This document shows, piece after piece, positions 15,682 through 24,119 of a stretch of DNA of 64,000 nt. This stretch comes from a bacterium 1xD42-67 (lineage in GTDB: Bacteria > Bacillota > Clostridia > Oscillospirales > Oscillospiraceae). A program made the position numbers and the translations under genes. Under the pieces are notes generated by a model, which searched no databases, was not told the origin of the DNA, and was given only the letters and a program-made list of their open reading frames with translations. The stretch lies in assembly GCA_003612335.1 (NCBI GenBank), contig RAYO01000023.1, positions 1 through 64,000 of the forward strand, given 5' to 3'. The first letter of the stretch is position 1; each line of letters starts with the position of its first letter.

Positions 15682-16110
15682 ATGGTCGTCGTGAAAACGA
15701 TCCAGCACCTGAGCCGGCAGGTGGAGGAATATCACAACATCACCCGGCAGGTCCACCAGATCGTGGAGGAGAGCGGAGTGCGCGATGGCTTCGTTGCCGT
15801 CATCACCGCCCACACCACCACAGGGATCCTGGTCAACGAGGCGCTGCCCTGTGTGGAGACCGACATCTCCGACATGCTGGAGCGGACGGTCCCCCTGGAA
15901 GCGCCCTATGCCCACGCTCACTTCCTGCCCACCTACGGGGCCACCAGCAACAACTCCCAGGGGCACCTGAAGAGCGTGCTGACGGGCAACCACTGCCTCT
16001 TCCCCGTTTTGGAGGGGAAGATCGTCTGCGGCGGCGCCCAGGACATCTATCTGGTGGAGTTCGACGGGCCCCAGCTCCGCAAGGTGTTCGTGGAGGTCAT
16101 GGGGGAGTAG
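15682..16110 (+). CDS. YjbQ / UPF0047 family protein
   Basis: 142-residue single-domain protein with the complete family signature: AVITAHTTTGILVNEA, a central HAHFLPTYGATSNNSQGHLKSVLTGNH and a closing GGAQDIYLVEFDGPQ. The conserved His/Asp cluster is thought to bind metal. YjbQ of E. coli has weak thiamine-phosphate synthase activity, but the physiological role is unknown. In operons like this it often neighbours phosphatases and sugar kinases; here it is immediately upstream of a HAD phosphatase with stop and start adjoining. Confidence 0.85.
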   Translation: MVVVKTIQHLSRQVEEYHNITRQVHQIVEESGVRDGFVAVITAHTTTGILVNEALPCVETDISDMLERTVPLEAPYAHAHFLPTYGATSNNSQGHLKSVLTGNHCLFPVLEGKIVCGGAQDIYLVEFDGPQLRKVFVEVMGE

Positions 16111-16884
16111 ATGGGAAAGCTGTTCTTCTTCGACGCGGACGGCACCCTGATCCCAGACGACGCCCAGTGCCGGCCCAGCGCGGCGGTGTGCGCCGCGCTG
16201 GAGGCGCTGCGCCGGAGCGGACACAAGGTATTTTTGTGTACCGGCCGCCCCATGTGTGAGATCGGCCCGGAGCTCATGAGCACCGGCTTCGATGGGATCG
16301 TGGCCGGGGCAGGCGCTTACATCAGTCTGGATGGGACCCGCATCTTCCACCAGACCATCCCCCTCCCTCTGCTGCGGGAGACCGTGGATCAGATCGTCCG
16401 ATGCCGCGTCTCCTGCCTGCTGGACGGGACCCGCCAGCTCTACTATGCCGGCCGGGGGAGCCGCGTCCTGCCCTGGGACTTCCCCCGAATCGAGGGGCCG
16501 GAGGAGCTCACCGGAGAGGAGGACATCGAAAAGTTCACCGCCCGGGTGAGCCGGCCGGAGGAGCTCCTGCCCCTGCGGGCCTTCCTGGTGCGGCACTATG
16601 AGCTATACCCCTCTGACGACGGTCTGTTCTGCGAGGTGGTCCAGCAGGGCTGTGACAAGGCGGCGGCGATCCGCCGCCTGTGCGCCCACTGCGGTGCCGG
16701 TCTGGAGGACACCGTGGCCTTCGGCGACAGCCGCAACGACCTGACCATGCTGGAGACAGCTGGGATCGGGGCCGCCATGTCCAACGCGCCGGAGGAGGTG
16801 CGCAGGGCGGCGCAGCTCGTGACCGGCACCGTGGCGGAGGACGGGATCTGTCACGCTCTGCGGCGGCTCGGTTTCCTTCCATAA
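16111..16884 (+). CDS. HAD-superfamily (Cof-type) phosphatase
   Basis: 257-residue haloacid-dehalogenase phosphatase. Motif I is FFDADGTLI (Asp8 nucleophile, Asp10 acid), motif II is FLCTGRP, and the C-terminal motif IV is AFGDSRNDLTMLETAG with the Mg-binding Asp pair. The middle third is the large Cof-type cap. Members dephosphorylate sugar phosphates and other metabolites. It begins at the base after the yjbQ stop, with GGGGGAG inside yjbQ as ribosome site. It is the last gene of the operon, ahead of a strong terminator, and may relieve phosphosugar accumulation. Confidence 0.85.
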   Translation: MGKLFFFDADGTLIPDDAQCRPSAAVCAALEALRRSGHKVFLCTGRPMCEIGPELMSTGFDGIVAGAGAYISLDGTRIFHQTIPLPLLRETVDQIVRCRVSCLLDGTRQLYYAGRGSRVLPWDFPRIEGPEELTGEEDIEKFTARVSRPEELLPLRAFLVRHYELYPSDDGLFCEVVQQGCDKAAAIRRLCAHCGAGLEDTVAFGDSRNDLTMLETAGIGAAMSNAPEEVRRAAQLVTGTVAEDGICHALRRLGFLP

Positions 16885-16922
16885 GGCTCCCCTCCGGGCT
16901 TCGGGCCCCTTGAGACATACGA

Positions 16923-16959
16923 GATCCCCCGCCGGAGCACCACGCTCCGGCGGGGGATC
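16923..16959. terminator. bidirectional terminator between convergent operons
   Basis: A perfect 16-bp stem GATCCCCCGCCGGAGC/GCTCCGGCGGGGGATC with an ACCAC loop lies between the HAD gene and the convergent radical-SAM gene. No long T-run is seen on either side. Confidence 0.75.
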
Positions 16960-16960
16960 C

Positions 16961-18082
16961 TCATGACTGCCTGCCCAGCAGGCTCCGGGCCCGGCCCAGG
17001 CGCGGGAGCGCGTAGGCGAAGAAACCGGCATAGGCCCGGCAGTAGTAGTTCCTGCCCAGTCCCTCCTCCCCTGGCAGCCTGTCCCGGCGGCAGCCGTTGC
17101 GGCACAGGGGATACCACTGGCAGCGGGCGCACTCCTCCGGGACGTGCTGAGACGCCTGGATGAAGCCCAGCTCCTCCCTGGCCCGGTCCAGGTCCTCCCA
17201 GGAGCTGTGGAGGACATCCCCCAGCCGGTATCCATCCAGACCATAGAAATCGCAGGGGTAGACGCTCCCGTCCGCCTCCACCAGATACTGCAGGCCGCAG
17301 TGTCCCAGCATCGAGCACTGCTCCGGAGCGTGCCCCCCCAGCATCCACATCAGATTGTCGAAGTACCGGATGGACCAGTACCGGCCCTGCTCCAGCTCTC
17401 GATACCACAGGTCGAACAGGGTCTTCAAAAACCCCTCATACGCCTCGGGAGACAGGGACCAGCCCTGTCCCCCCCGCTCCCCCTCCAGGGGGTCCAGACA
17501 GGGGATATACTGCTGGAACCGAAAGCCCCCCCTGCACAGGGCGGAAAAGACGCTCTGGACGTGCCGGGCCAGATGACCGGTCACCACCGTGAGGACGTTA
17601 TAGTCCACTCCGGCCCGCTCCAGCAGCCGGGCCGCCCGGACCACCCGGTCATAGGTGCCCTTCCCCGCCCCGTCCCGGCGGAACCGGTCGTGGCGCTCCC
17701 GGTCTCCGTCCAGAGAGAGGCCCACCAGGAATCGCTCCTCCTGAAACAAGCGGCACCACTCCTCATCCAGCCGCATCCCGTTGGTCTGGACAGCATACTG
17801 CACCGCCAGCCCCGGGGGGAACGTCCGCCGTACATGGGCGGTGAGATCCCGGTAGAACTCCAGCCCCGCCAAGGTGGGCTCTCCGCCCTGGAAGAGGAAG
17901 GTGACAGAGCCCTCCGCCGCCTCCGCCGCCTTCTCGATCAGGGCATGGCTCACCTCTTGGGACATCATGCCGTAGTTGGCCACGGCGCGGCTCCTGGCCT
18001 CGTCGGCGTAAAAACAGTAGGCACAGCGCAGATCGCAGGCGCTGGAGGCCGGTTTGATCAGGATGCTCAGCGGCGGCATCAT
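16961..18082 (-). CDS. anaerobic sulfatase-maturating enzyme (radical SAM, SPASM)
   Basis: 373-residue radical-SAM enzyme that oxidises the active-site Cys or Ser of a sulfatase to formylglycine. The [4Fe-4S]-SAM motif is CDLRCAYCFY (Cys16, 20, 23), followed by FLFQGGEPTLAG and an AVQTNG strand. The C-terminal SPASM region has the expected auxiliary-cluster cysteines (EQCSMLGHCGLQYLVEADG, YPCDFYG, CARCQWYPLCRNGC, YYC). ATG 18082 is chosen because GAGGAGGGGAGC directly precedes it; the TTG six codons earlier overlaps that site. It is the last gene of the operon that also encodes a sulfatase with a CGPCR maturation site, its obvious client. Confidence 0.93.
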   Translation of the reverse strand: MMPPLSILIKPASSACDLRCAYCFYADEARSRAVANYGMMSQEVSHALIEKAAEAAEGSVTFLFQGGEPTLAGLEFYRDLTAHVRRTFPPGLAVQYAVQTNGMRLDEEWCRLFQEERFLVGLSLDGDRERHDRFRRDGAGKGTYDRVVRAARLLERAGVDYNVLTVVTGHLARHVQSVFSALCRGGFRFQQYIPCLDPLEGERGGQGWSLSPEAYEGFLKTLFDLWYRELEQGRYWSIRYFDNLMWMLGGHAPEQCSMLGHCGLQYLVEADGSVYPCDFYGLDGYRLGDVLHSSWEDLDRAREELGFIQASQHVPEECARCQWYPLCRNGCRRDRLPGEEGLGRNYYCRAYAGFFAYALPRLGRARSLLGRQS

Positions 18083-18148
18083 GCTCCCCTCCTCATCCAA
18101 TCATGATATGGTATGCGCGCCGCAGCCACAGGCCGCAGCGCGCGCTGT

Positions 18149-19264
18149 TCATCTCTTCTCCCGGACGGGGCCCACGGTCCGTCCCAGATAGATCTCAGGG
18201 GCCAGGACATAGGTGTATCCCAGATCGTCACAGTCCCGGCTGCGGATCATCCGCATCAGCCGGGAGGCCACCTCCCGGCCGATCCGATATCCCTGGTGGA
18301 CGGAGCAGGTGACCCCCTCCGCCTCCCAGTCGTCCCGGGAATAGTCGAAGCACACCAGCGAACAGTCCTCCGGCACCCGCTTCCCCTGTTCCTCCAGCAC
18401 CTGCCGCACCATCTGGTAGATCATGTAGTTGCAGCAGACCACCGCCGTACAGTGGGGCAGGCGTCTCAAAAACCGGTCGATGGACCGGACGAACCGGGGG
18501 TCGTGGGCCTCGTTGGAGACGCACCACTTGGTATAGTCGTCCTGATATTCCACCCCGTTCTCCTGGAGGGCGGCCGCCATCCCCTGGAACTTCTCGATGC
18601 TCTGATAGTTGTCTGAGACGAAGACCCCGGCGATGTTCCGGTGGCCCTCCCGGATGAGCAGGCCGATCAGCTCCTGGGCGCACCGCAGGTCGTTGACCAC
18701 CACTCTGGGGCACTTGAGGTTCTTATAGTAATTGTTGTAAAAGATGACGGGGATCCGCTTCTGATAGATCCTCTGGTAGCAGTCCAGGTTGGGGTTGAGG
18801 AGGCTGGCCTTGACGCCGTCCACGATGAAGCCCTGAAAGCCCTGATCCACCACCGACTGGAGGCAGCGCCGCTCGTTGGCGAACTTGTTGTCCGTGAGGA
18901 AGGTGCGCAGATCCACCTGGTCAGGGGAGAGGACGCTGCGGATCCCCTCCATCAGGCTGGAATTGGCGTTGCCGTCCTGGCCCTGGAGGATCAGCCCGAT
19001 CTTCAGCTTCCCGCCGCTCCCTCCCAGTTCCCAGGACAGGGCGGCCTCCTTATCGATGTAGGTGCCGCTCCCCCTCACCCTGCGGAGGAGGCCCTCCTCC
19101 GTCAGCCGGTCCAAGGCCCGGCGCACCGTCTCCCGGCTGACGGACAGCTTCCGGCTCAGGGTGTTCTCCGAGGGGATCTTCGTATTGCTGGAGAACTTGT
19201 TCTCCTCGATATAGGCCCTCACCCAGAGGTAGACCATCTCCGACTTCCCGTCCAGCCCTCTCAT
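18149..19264 (-). CDS. GntR-type DNA-binding / LacI-type sensor regulator (AraR-like)
   Basis: 371-residue chimeric regulator. Residues about 8-72 form a GntR winged helix (IPSENTLSRKLSVSRETVRRA); from about 87 a periplasmic-binding-protein-like domain of the LacI/GalR type follows (KIGLILQG, GFQGFIVDGV, VIFYNNYY, AGVFVSDNYQSIEKFQGM, DCSLVCFDYS). This is the AraR architecture, usually a sugar-responsive repressor. GGGAGGG lies five bases before the ATG at 19264. It sits between the sulfatase and its maturase in the same operon, so it probably autoregulates the operon in response to the sulfated or desulfated ligand. I could not identify a convincing palindromic operator upstream of tctC. Confidence 0.85.
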   Translation of the reverse strand: MRGLDGKSEMVYLWVRAYIEENKFSSNTKIPSENTLSRKLSVSRETVRRALDRLTEEGLLRRVRGSGTYIDKEAALSWELGGSGGKLKIGLILQGQDGNANSSLMEGIRSVLSPDQVDLRTFLTDNKFANERRCLQSVVDQGFQGFIVDGVKASLLNPNLDCYQRIYQKRIPVIFYNNYYKNLKCPRVVVNDLRCAQELIGLLIREGHRNIAGVFVSDNYQSIEKFQGMAAALQENGVEYQDDYTKWCVSNEAHDPRFVRSIDRFLRRLPHCTAVVCCNYMIYQMVRQVLEEQGKRVPEDCSLVCFDYSRDDWEAEGVTCSVHQGYRIGREVASRLMRMIRSRDCDDLGYTYVLAPEIYLGRTVGPVREKR

Positions 19265-19294
19265 GGCACCCTCCCAGACACTGCGCAGCGCTCC

Positions 19295-20647
19295 TCAGTC
19301 CACGATCGCAGGCCGGGCCCCCTCCGCCCCCTGGATCCAGGCCAGCAGCCGCTCCCGCAGCTCCGCCTTCACCTGGGCGTAAGCAGGATCGGCCACCACG
19401 TTGTCCAGCTGGTGGGGGTCCCGCTCCATGTCATAGAGGAAGTCGTCGGCGTACACATCCGCCGCCGCCGCTTCGCCGCCGTTGACGCCCGGGGCATAGA
19501 CCGAGTAGGTATACCGGGCCGTGCGGATGCACCGGCCCACCCGGCTCTCGGAGATCTGCGCGAAGATCTCATTGGGTCTATTATCGTCCTTTTTCTCCAC
19601 CACGTCAAGGAGATCCTCTCCGATCATGGCGTCCCCCACATCCACCCCGGCCAGGGCCAGGATGGTCTTGGGCAGGCTGGCGGTGCTCACCAGCTCCTCC
19701 ACCGCCACGCCCCCCCGGAAGGGCCCGCCGGCGATCACCAGGGGCACATGGAGGCAGGCGTCGTGGCAGGAGCGCTTATAGTCGTCGTAGCCGTTGAGAT
19801 GGGCGTCCCGGTTGCGGGTGAGGAAGTGGGAGCCGTGGTCGGAGGCGAAGACGATCACCGTGTCCTCATACAGCCCCTCCTCCTTCAGCCTGGCCACCAG
19901 CCTGCCCAGATTCTCGTCCAGGCTGGCGCACTGGCCCAGGTAGTCGGGGTACTCCTCCGCCGCGTTGCCCCCCAGGACCTTCAGGTCCTCGGGCAGGACG
20001 AAGTCCTTGAACCGCTCCTTGGACCCCTCCGGGCCCTCGTAGTGCTTCCGGTCGTTCTGGTGGTGGGGCTCGATCTGGGAGATGGTCATGAAGAATGGCT
20101 TTTTCCTGTCGTATTGGTCGAAGAACTCCAGGGCCAGGTCGTTGATGCAGTCGGCCCGGTAGCCCTTGAAGTCGATCCGCCGGTCGTTCTCATCGAAGAC
20201 GAAACCGTCGTAGCCGTGGGAGGTGAACTCCAGCACGTCGGCGGTGCGCCAAAAGCCGGTGTAGCCCCCCCGCAGCTCCCGGGGGATGGCGGTGACGGTG
20301 TGGTCGATCCTGGGGGGCTTCTCCAGCTCCCCGTCGCTGGCCAGGTGCCACTTGCCGATGTAGGCGGTCTCATAGCCCGCCTCCTCGATGTACTCGGCCA
20401 AGGTCTTGACGCCGGCGGGCAGCATGACGTTGTTGCGGAAGCAGCCCGTCTCGGTGGGCCACCTGCCTGTCTGGAACAGGGCCCGGCAGGGGCCGCACAC
20501 CGGCTGGGGGGAGAAGGCGTTTTCGAACTTGACCCCCTCCCGGGCCAGCTGGTCCAGGTTGGGCGTGATGTCCAGGGGCTGGCCGAAGCAGCCGCAGGTG
20601 TCCCACCGCTGTTGGTCCGTAAAATAAAAGATGATGTTGTTGGGCAT
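19295..20647 (-). CDS. Cys-type sulfatase, predicted cytosolic
   Basis: 450-residue sulfatase of the alkaline-phosphatase superfamily. The N-terminal metal site NIIFYFTDQQRWDT and the maturation motif C51-G-P-C-R55 followed by ALFQTGR match C-x-P-x-R-x4-TGR, so Cys51 should become formylglycine. The AYIGKWHLAS strand and FASDHGSHF supply further active-site residues. There is no signal peptide: the protein starts MPNNIIF, so desulfation must occur inside the cell. AGGAGGA precedes ATG 20647, three bases from the tctA stop. With the TctCBA importer upstream and the maturase downstream it forms a compact uptake-desulfation unit. The substrate is not identifiable; TctC-type transporters favour small anionic molecules. 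Confidence 0.9.
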   Translation of the reverse strand: MPNNIIFYFTDQQRWDTCGCFGQPLDITPNLDQLAREGVKFENAFSPQPVCGPCRALFQTGRWPTETGCFRNNVMLPAGVKTLAEYIEEAGYETAYIGKWHLASDGELEKPPRIDHTVTAIPRELRGGYTGFWRTADVLEFTSHGYDGFVFDENDRRIDFKGYRADCINDLALEFFDQYDRKKPFFMTISQIEPHHQNDRKHYEGPEGSKERFKDFVLPEDLKVLGGNAAEEYPDYLGQCASLDENLGRLVARLKEEGLYEDTVIVFASDHGSHFLTRNRDAHLNGYDDYKRSCHDACLHVPLVIAGGPFRGGVAVEELVSTASLPKTILALAGVDVGDAMIGEDLLDVVEKKDDNRPNEIFAQISESRVGRCIRTARYTYSVYAPGVNGGEAAAADVYADDFLYDMERDPHQLDNVVADPAYAQVKAELRERLLAWIQGAEGARPAIVD

Positions 20648-20649
20648 GG

Positions 20650-22152
20650 TCAGTCCTCCTTTTGTCCGCTGGCTCTCCGCTCCTTCATCTTGCCCCGGAC
20701 GATGGTGCCCACCGCCGCCACGATCAGGACCAGGAAGATGATGCAGTAGATGCTGCTGAAAAAGATCTTGGGGCTCCCGTTGGAGATGAGCAGGGCCCGG
20801 CGGAAGTTGGTCTCGGTCATACTGCCCAGCACCAGTCCCAGCAGGATGGGCACCGGGGGCAGATCCAGCTTGCGCAGGATCCAGGCCAGAATCCCGAAGA
20901 TCAGGGCCACGCCCACATCGAAGTAGTTCCCGTTCACCGAGTAGGCCCCCGCGAAGCAGAAGATGACGATGATGGGAGTGAGGATCTCCTGGGGGATGGA
21001 TACCACCTTGGCGAAGAGGGTGGTGAGGAACTTGCCCTGGAGACACATGAAGATGTTGACCAGGATCAGGCCCAGCATGATGGCATACATGATGTCCCCC
21101 TGGGTGGTGAACAGGCTCAGGCCGGGATTCAGCCCGTTGATCATCAGGGCGGAGAGCATGATGGCCACCGTGCCGTCGCCGGGGATGCCCAGGGTGAGCA
21201 GGGGGATCAGGGTGGCGCCGGTGACGGCGTTGTTGGCCGACTCGGCGGCGGCAATCCCCTCCACAGAGCCGCGGCCGAACTCCTCCGGGTGCTTGGACAT
21301 GTTCTTGGCGGTGTTGTAGCTGAACCAGGAGGCCTCCGAAGCCCCGGTACCAGGGATGATGCCCACCAGAACGCCGATGATGGAGGAGACCAGCACCGGC
21401 CGGGCCATGCGCCTGTACTCCGCCTTGGTGATGACCCCGTCGTCCTTGATCTGGGTGGTGTCCAGATCAAGCCGGTCCAGGCGCTTCTCCGCCTTGGCCA
21501 TGATCTCCACCAGGGCGAAGAGGCCGATCAGGCAGATGGCCAGGTCCAGGCCCAAGTAGAGCCTGGGGATCCCAAAGGTGAAGCGGTCATAGCTGGTCAT
21601 AGGGTCGGAGCCCACGCAGGAGATGAGCAGGCCCAGACAGGCGGAGATCAGGCCCTTGATCATGCTCTTGCCCGATACACCGGCGATGATGGTCAGACCG
21701 AAGACGCAGACCATGAAGTACTCCGCCGTGCCCAGCTGGGCGGCGATCCGGGCCACCTGGGGGCCCAGGAAGAGGAGCATCAGGGCGGAGAACACGCCGC
21801 CGAAGGTGGAGGCGTACAGGGCGATCTTCAGCGCCGCCTTGGTGCGCCCCTGCTCCGACAGGGGGTGTCCGTCCAGCATGGTGGCCGCCGCGTGGGGGGT
21901 GCCGGGGGTGTTGATGAGGATGGCGGACACGCTGCCGCCGTAGCCGCCGGCGCAGTAGATGCCCAGCAGGAACATCATGCCGGGGATGGCCGTCATGGAG
22001 TAGGTGACGGGCAGGAACAAGATCACGCACAGGATGACGCTCAGGCCGGGGATGGCCGCGAAGACCGAGCCGATGAACACGCCGACGTTGATCCACAAGA
22101 TGTTCTCCAGCGTGAACAGCAGGCCGGTGGCCGGGATGATATGCTGCAGCAT
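20650..22152 (-). CDS. tctA: TctA-family large membrane subunit of a tripartite tricarboxylate-type transporter
   Basis: 500-residue protein with about 11-12 membrane spans. It carries the family blocks GVFIGSVFAAIPGLS, YGGSVSAILINTPGTP, IIGVLVGIIPGTGAS and LTLGIPGDGTVAIML. TctA is the ion-coupled translocation subunit that works with TctB and the binding protein TctC. All three subunits are encoded here in the order tctC-tctB-tctA. GGAGGGGGAAG precedes the ATG. Its place next to a sulfatase suggests the cargo is a sulfated organic anion, which is an inference. Confidence 0.93.
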   Translation of the reverse strand: MLQHIIPATGLLFTLENILWINVGVFIGSVFAAIPGLSVILCVILFLPVTYSMTAIPGMMFLLGIYCAGGYGGSVSAILINTPGTPHAAATMLDGHPLSEQGRTKAALKIALYASTFGGVFSALMLLFLGPQVARIAAQLGTAEYFMVCVFGLTIIAGVSGKSMIKGLISACLGLLISCVGSDPMTSYDRFTFGIPRLYLGLDLAICLIGLFALVEIMAKAEKRLDRLDLDTTQIKDDGVITKAEYRRMARPVLVSSIIGVLVGIIPGTGASEASWFSYNTAKNMSKHPEEFGRGSVEGIAAAESANNAVTGATLIPLLTLGIPGDGTVAIMLSALMINGLNPGLSLFTTQGDIMYAIMLGLILVNIFMCLQGKFLTTLFAKVVSIPQEILTPIIVIFCFAGAYSVNGNYFDVGVALIFGILAWILRKLDLPPVPILLGLVLGSMTETNFRRALLISNGSPKIFFSSIYCIIFLVLIVAAVGTIVRGKMKERRASGQKED

Positions 22153-22167
22153 AAAACTTCCCCCTCC

Positions 22168-22683
22168 TTAAAAGTCCACGCCCAGGACGAAGCGGAAGGC
22201 CGCCCAGATAGCCACCGCCAGCACCAGGGTGATCGCGTAGTAGGACTTCTTCCGGCACCGGAAGTAGAGCAGGAAGCCCAGACAGCAGAAGACCGCGCCT
22301 ACCACGAACAGGCCCGTGATCTTGCTCAGGGCCCAGGTGCCGATCAGGATGCCCAGGATCACCAGAGCTTTCATCTCCACCTGAACGTTGATGACCTTCC
22401 AGTTCAGGGGCTGCCTGGTGGCCAGCTTATACAGCTCCTTGGCCACCAGCATGGCGCAGCAGAGCATCATCACTGCCATCAGCATCGTGGGGAAGGCCCG
22501 ACCGTTGACCACGTCCTTCTCCGAGACAGCCACCTGGTCGGGCATGACCAGCAGGATCACAAGGGCAACGAGGAAAAACACCACACCGGTGACCAGATCT
22601 ATGGGAATCCGAATCTCTTTCTCATGCAGTTTGCGGCCCCAGGCATCCATGCGGCCGTTGAACTGCTCCACCCATCTGCTCAT
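22168..22683 (-). CDS. tctB: TctB-family small membrane subunit
   Basis: 171-residue protein with four to five predicted spans: IDLVTGVVFFLVALVILL, a central AFPTMLMAVMMLCCAML, LVILGILIGTWALSKITGLF and a C-terminal hydrophobic pair. This is the size and pattern of TctB, the accessory membrane subunit of TTT transporters. AAAGGAGGTCC lies seven bases before ATG 22683. It is 15 bases upstream of tctA on the same strand and separated from tctC by a stem-loop. Confidence 0.85.
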   Translation of the reverse strand: MSRWVEQFNGRMDAWGRKLHEKEIRIPIDLVTGVVFFLVALVILLVMPDQVAVSEKDVVNGRAFPTMLMAVMMLCCAMLVAKELYKLATRQPLNWKVINVQVEMKALVILGILIGTWALSKITGLFVVGAVFCCLGFLLYFRCRKKSYYAITLVLAVAIWAAFRFVLGVDF

Positions 22684-22781
22684 GGGGGACCTCCTTTCCA
22701 GATCCTCAGACTGGATCTCTGTGCCCCGTCACGCCCCCTCCGCCCCGGGACGAGGCAGGGAGGAGGATCTGAAGGGGCGAA

Positions 22782-22821
22782 CAGGGGATGGGCGGGGCCT
22801 GTCTCCCGATCCCATCCCCTG
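22782..22821 (-). promoter_or_regulatory. stem-loop between tctC and tctB
   Basis: Perfect arms CAGGGGATGGG/CCCATCCCCTG with an 18-base loop, 22 bases after the tctC stop. Such intercistronic stems often stabilise the upstream message or partly terminate, so that more binding protein than permease is made. Confidence 0.55.
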
Positions 22822-22843
22822 CACGATGTATGCAGTGTCCTGA

Positions 22844-23809
22844 TCAGCCGGCAACGATATCCTTGTACTCGTTGACGATGCTCTTCACGTTCTCCACATG
22901 GGCCTCCACGTCCTCCACGGACATGGTGTCCACCTCCAGCAGCATGGTGTCATGCAGCCAGTCGGCCACCTCCTGGTCGGCCAGGATCTTGCCGTAGAGC
23001 TCCTTCAGCTCCTCCACCTTCTTCTCATCGGTGCCGGCACGGGCCATGATGAAGCAGCGGTTGCGGAAGTAGGGGTAGCCGTGCTGGCCCACGCCCTCCA
23101 CACCGGCGAAGTCGCCGTTTGTGATGTCGTTCTCATCGAAGGCGCACACCACGGTGACGCCCTTCTGCTGGTAGGTCTCCAGGATCTGGGACTGGTGGGA
23201 CACGGCGAACTGGGTCTCGCCCCGGGCCACGGCCTGGGCGGCCTCAGCGGCGGACTGATAGGGGGTGAGCTTCAGTTTGTCGCCCGCGCCCATGGAGCCG
23301 AACAGGGCGGCGGCCAGGAAGGCCTCGGAGCTGGTGGCACCGTTGACAGCCACGCTGATCTCGTTGCCCTGCTGGACATAGGCCTCCAGATCGGCGATGC
23401 TGCCGATACCCAGCTTGGCGTCGGCGGAGAGGACGAAGATGGAGGAATACAGGTTCTCCACAAAGATAAAGTCCTCATAACCGAACTGCATCTTGTCCGG
23501 ATCCAGGATCGAGGTGATGGACAGCAGGCCCTCGCCCACGAACACCAGCTCGGTGGCGTTGGCCTTGGTGTTGGCCACCCAGGTGTTCACGGTGGCGGCG
23601 TCGCCCTTGATGGCCTCGGGCACCAGGGTGATGGTGTCGGAATAGTCGGCGGACTTGGTGGCGGCCTGCTGGTTCACCATGGCGGCCACGCCGGAGGGGG
23701 CCCAGGGGCAGGTGACTTTCCAGGCAGCTTTCTTCTTCCCTCCGCAGGAGGCGAGCAGCGCCACGCACATGGCGCCTACGAGGGCAAGGCTGAGGATCCT
23801 CTTTTTCAT
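22844..23809 (-). CDS. tctC: TctC-family extracytoplasmic solute-binding lipoprotein
   Basis: 321-residue substrate receptor of the TTT transporter. The N-terminus is a lipoprotein signal (MKKRILSLALVGAMCVALLASC, lipidation at Cys22) and the mature part starts with the family pattern KVTCPWAPSGVAAMVNQQAA. DEKKVEELKELYGKILADQEV near the end is typical of Bug/TctC receptors. Two in-frame ATGs lie close together; ATG 23809 is preferred because AAAGGAG then sits seven bases upstream. It is the first gene of the six-gene sulfatase operon on the minus strand. No clear promoter was found in the 300 bases upstream, which also contain the promoter of the divergent gene. Confidence 0.9.
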   Translation of the reverse strand: MKKRILSLALVGAMCVALLASCGGKKKAAWKVTCPWAPSGVAAMVNQQAATKSADYSDTITLVPEAIKGDAATVNTWVANTKANATELVFVGEGLLSITSILDPDKMQFGYEDFIFVENLYSSIFVLSADAKLGIGSIADLEAYVQQGNEISVAVNGATSSEAFLAAALFGSMGAGDKLKLTPYQSAAEAAQAVARGETQFAVSHQSQILETYQQKGVTVVCAFDENDITNGDFAGVEGVGQHGYPYFRNRCFIMARAGTDEKKVEELKELYGKILADQEVADWLHDTMLLEVDTMSVEDVEAHVENVKSIVNEYKDIVAG

Positions 23810-24054
23810 GATCATGCTCCTTTTCCATTTGTTGTCAGATGCAGGCACCGTCGCTCCATCCTGCACCTGTGGTATCTTCAATCTACCATGATCCAAGACC
23901 CGATTCAACATCTCTTCTCCAAAATCGCACAAAGTTGTATGGTCATTGTCTCGATCGTGGAAACTTGTCTGAGATCTCTCCGGTTTCCCTGCGTTTTCCA
24001 CAGATCCCACAGGCCCATGCCTTTTTCGCTCCCGCTGGTCCGCCTCTGTCCCAC

Positions 24055-24083
24055 TTGCGTCAGCGGGGCTATCGATGTATAAT
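24055..24083 (+). promoter_or_regulatory. sigma-A promoter of the immunity-like cluster
   Basis: TTGCGT and a perfect TATAAT with a 17-base spacer, ending 36 bases before the first start codon. The rest of the tctC/24120 divergent spacer (23810-24054) shows no other clear site. Confidence 0.7.
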
Positions 24084-24119
24084 GCCCCTATCCAAAATAT
24101 AGAGACGGAGGACTGCCGG

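Noticed and set aside
18641-22875. Two 700-codon plus-strand frames
   Set aside because: Antisense of the regulator, sulfatase and Tct genes, which have clear motifs and ribosome sites.
23810-24054. An AraR-type palindromic operator upstream of tctC
   Set aside because: Only a single TTGTATGG half-site near 23936 is visible; no symmetric partner.
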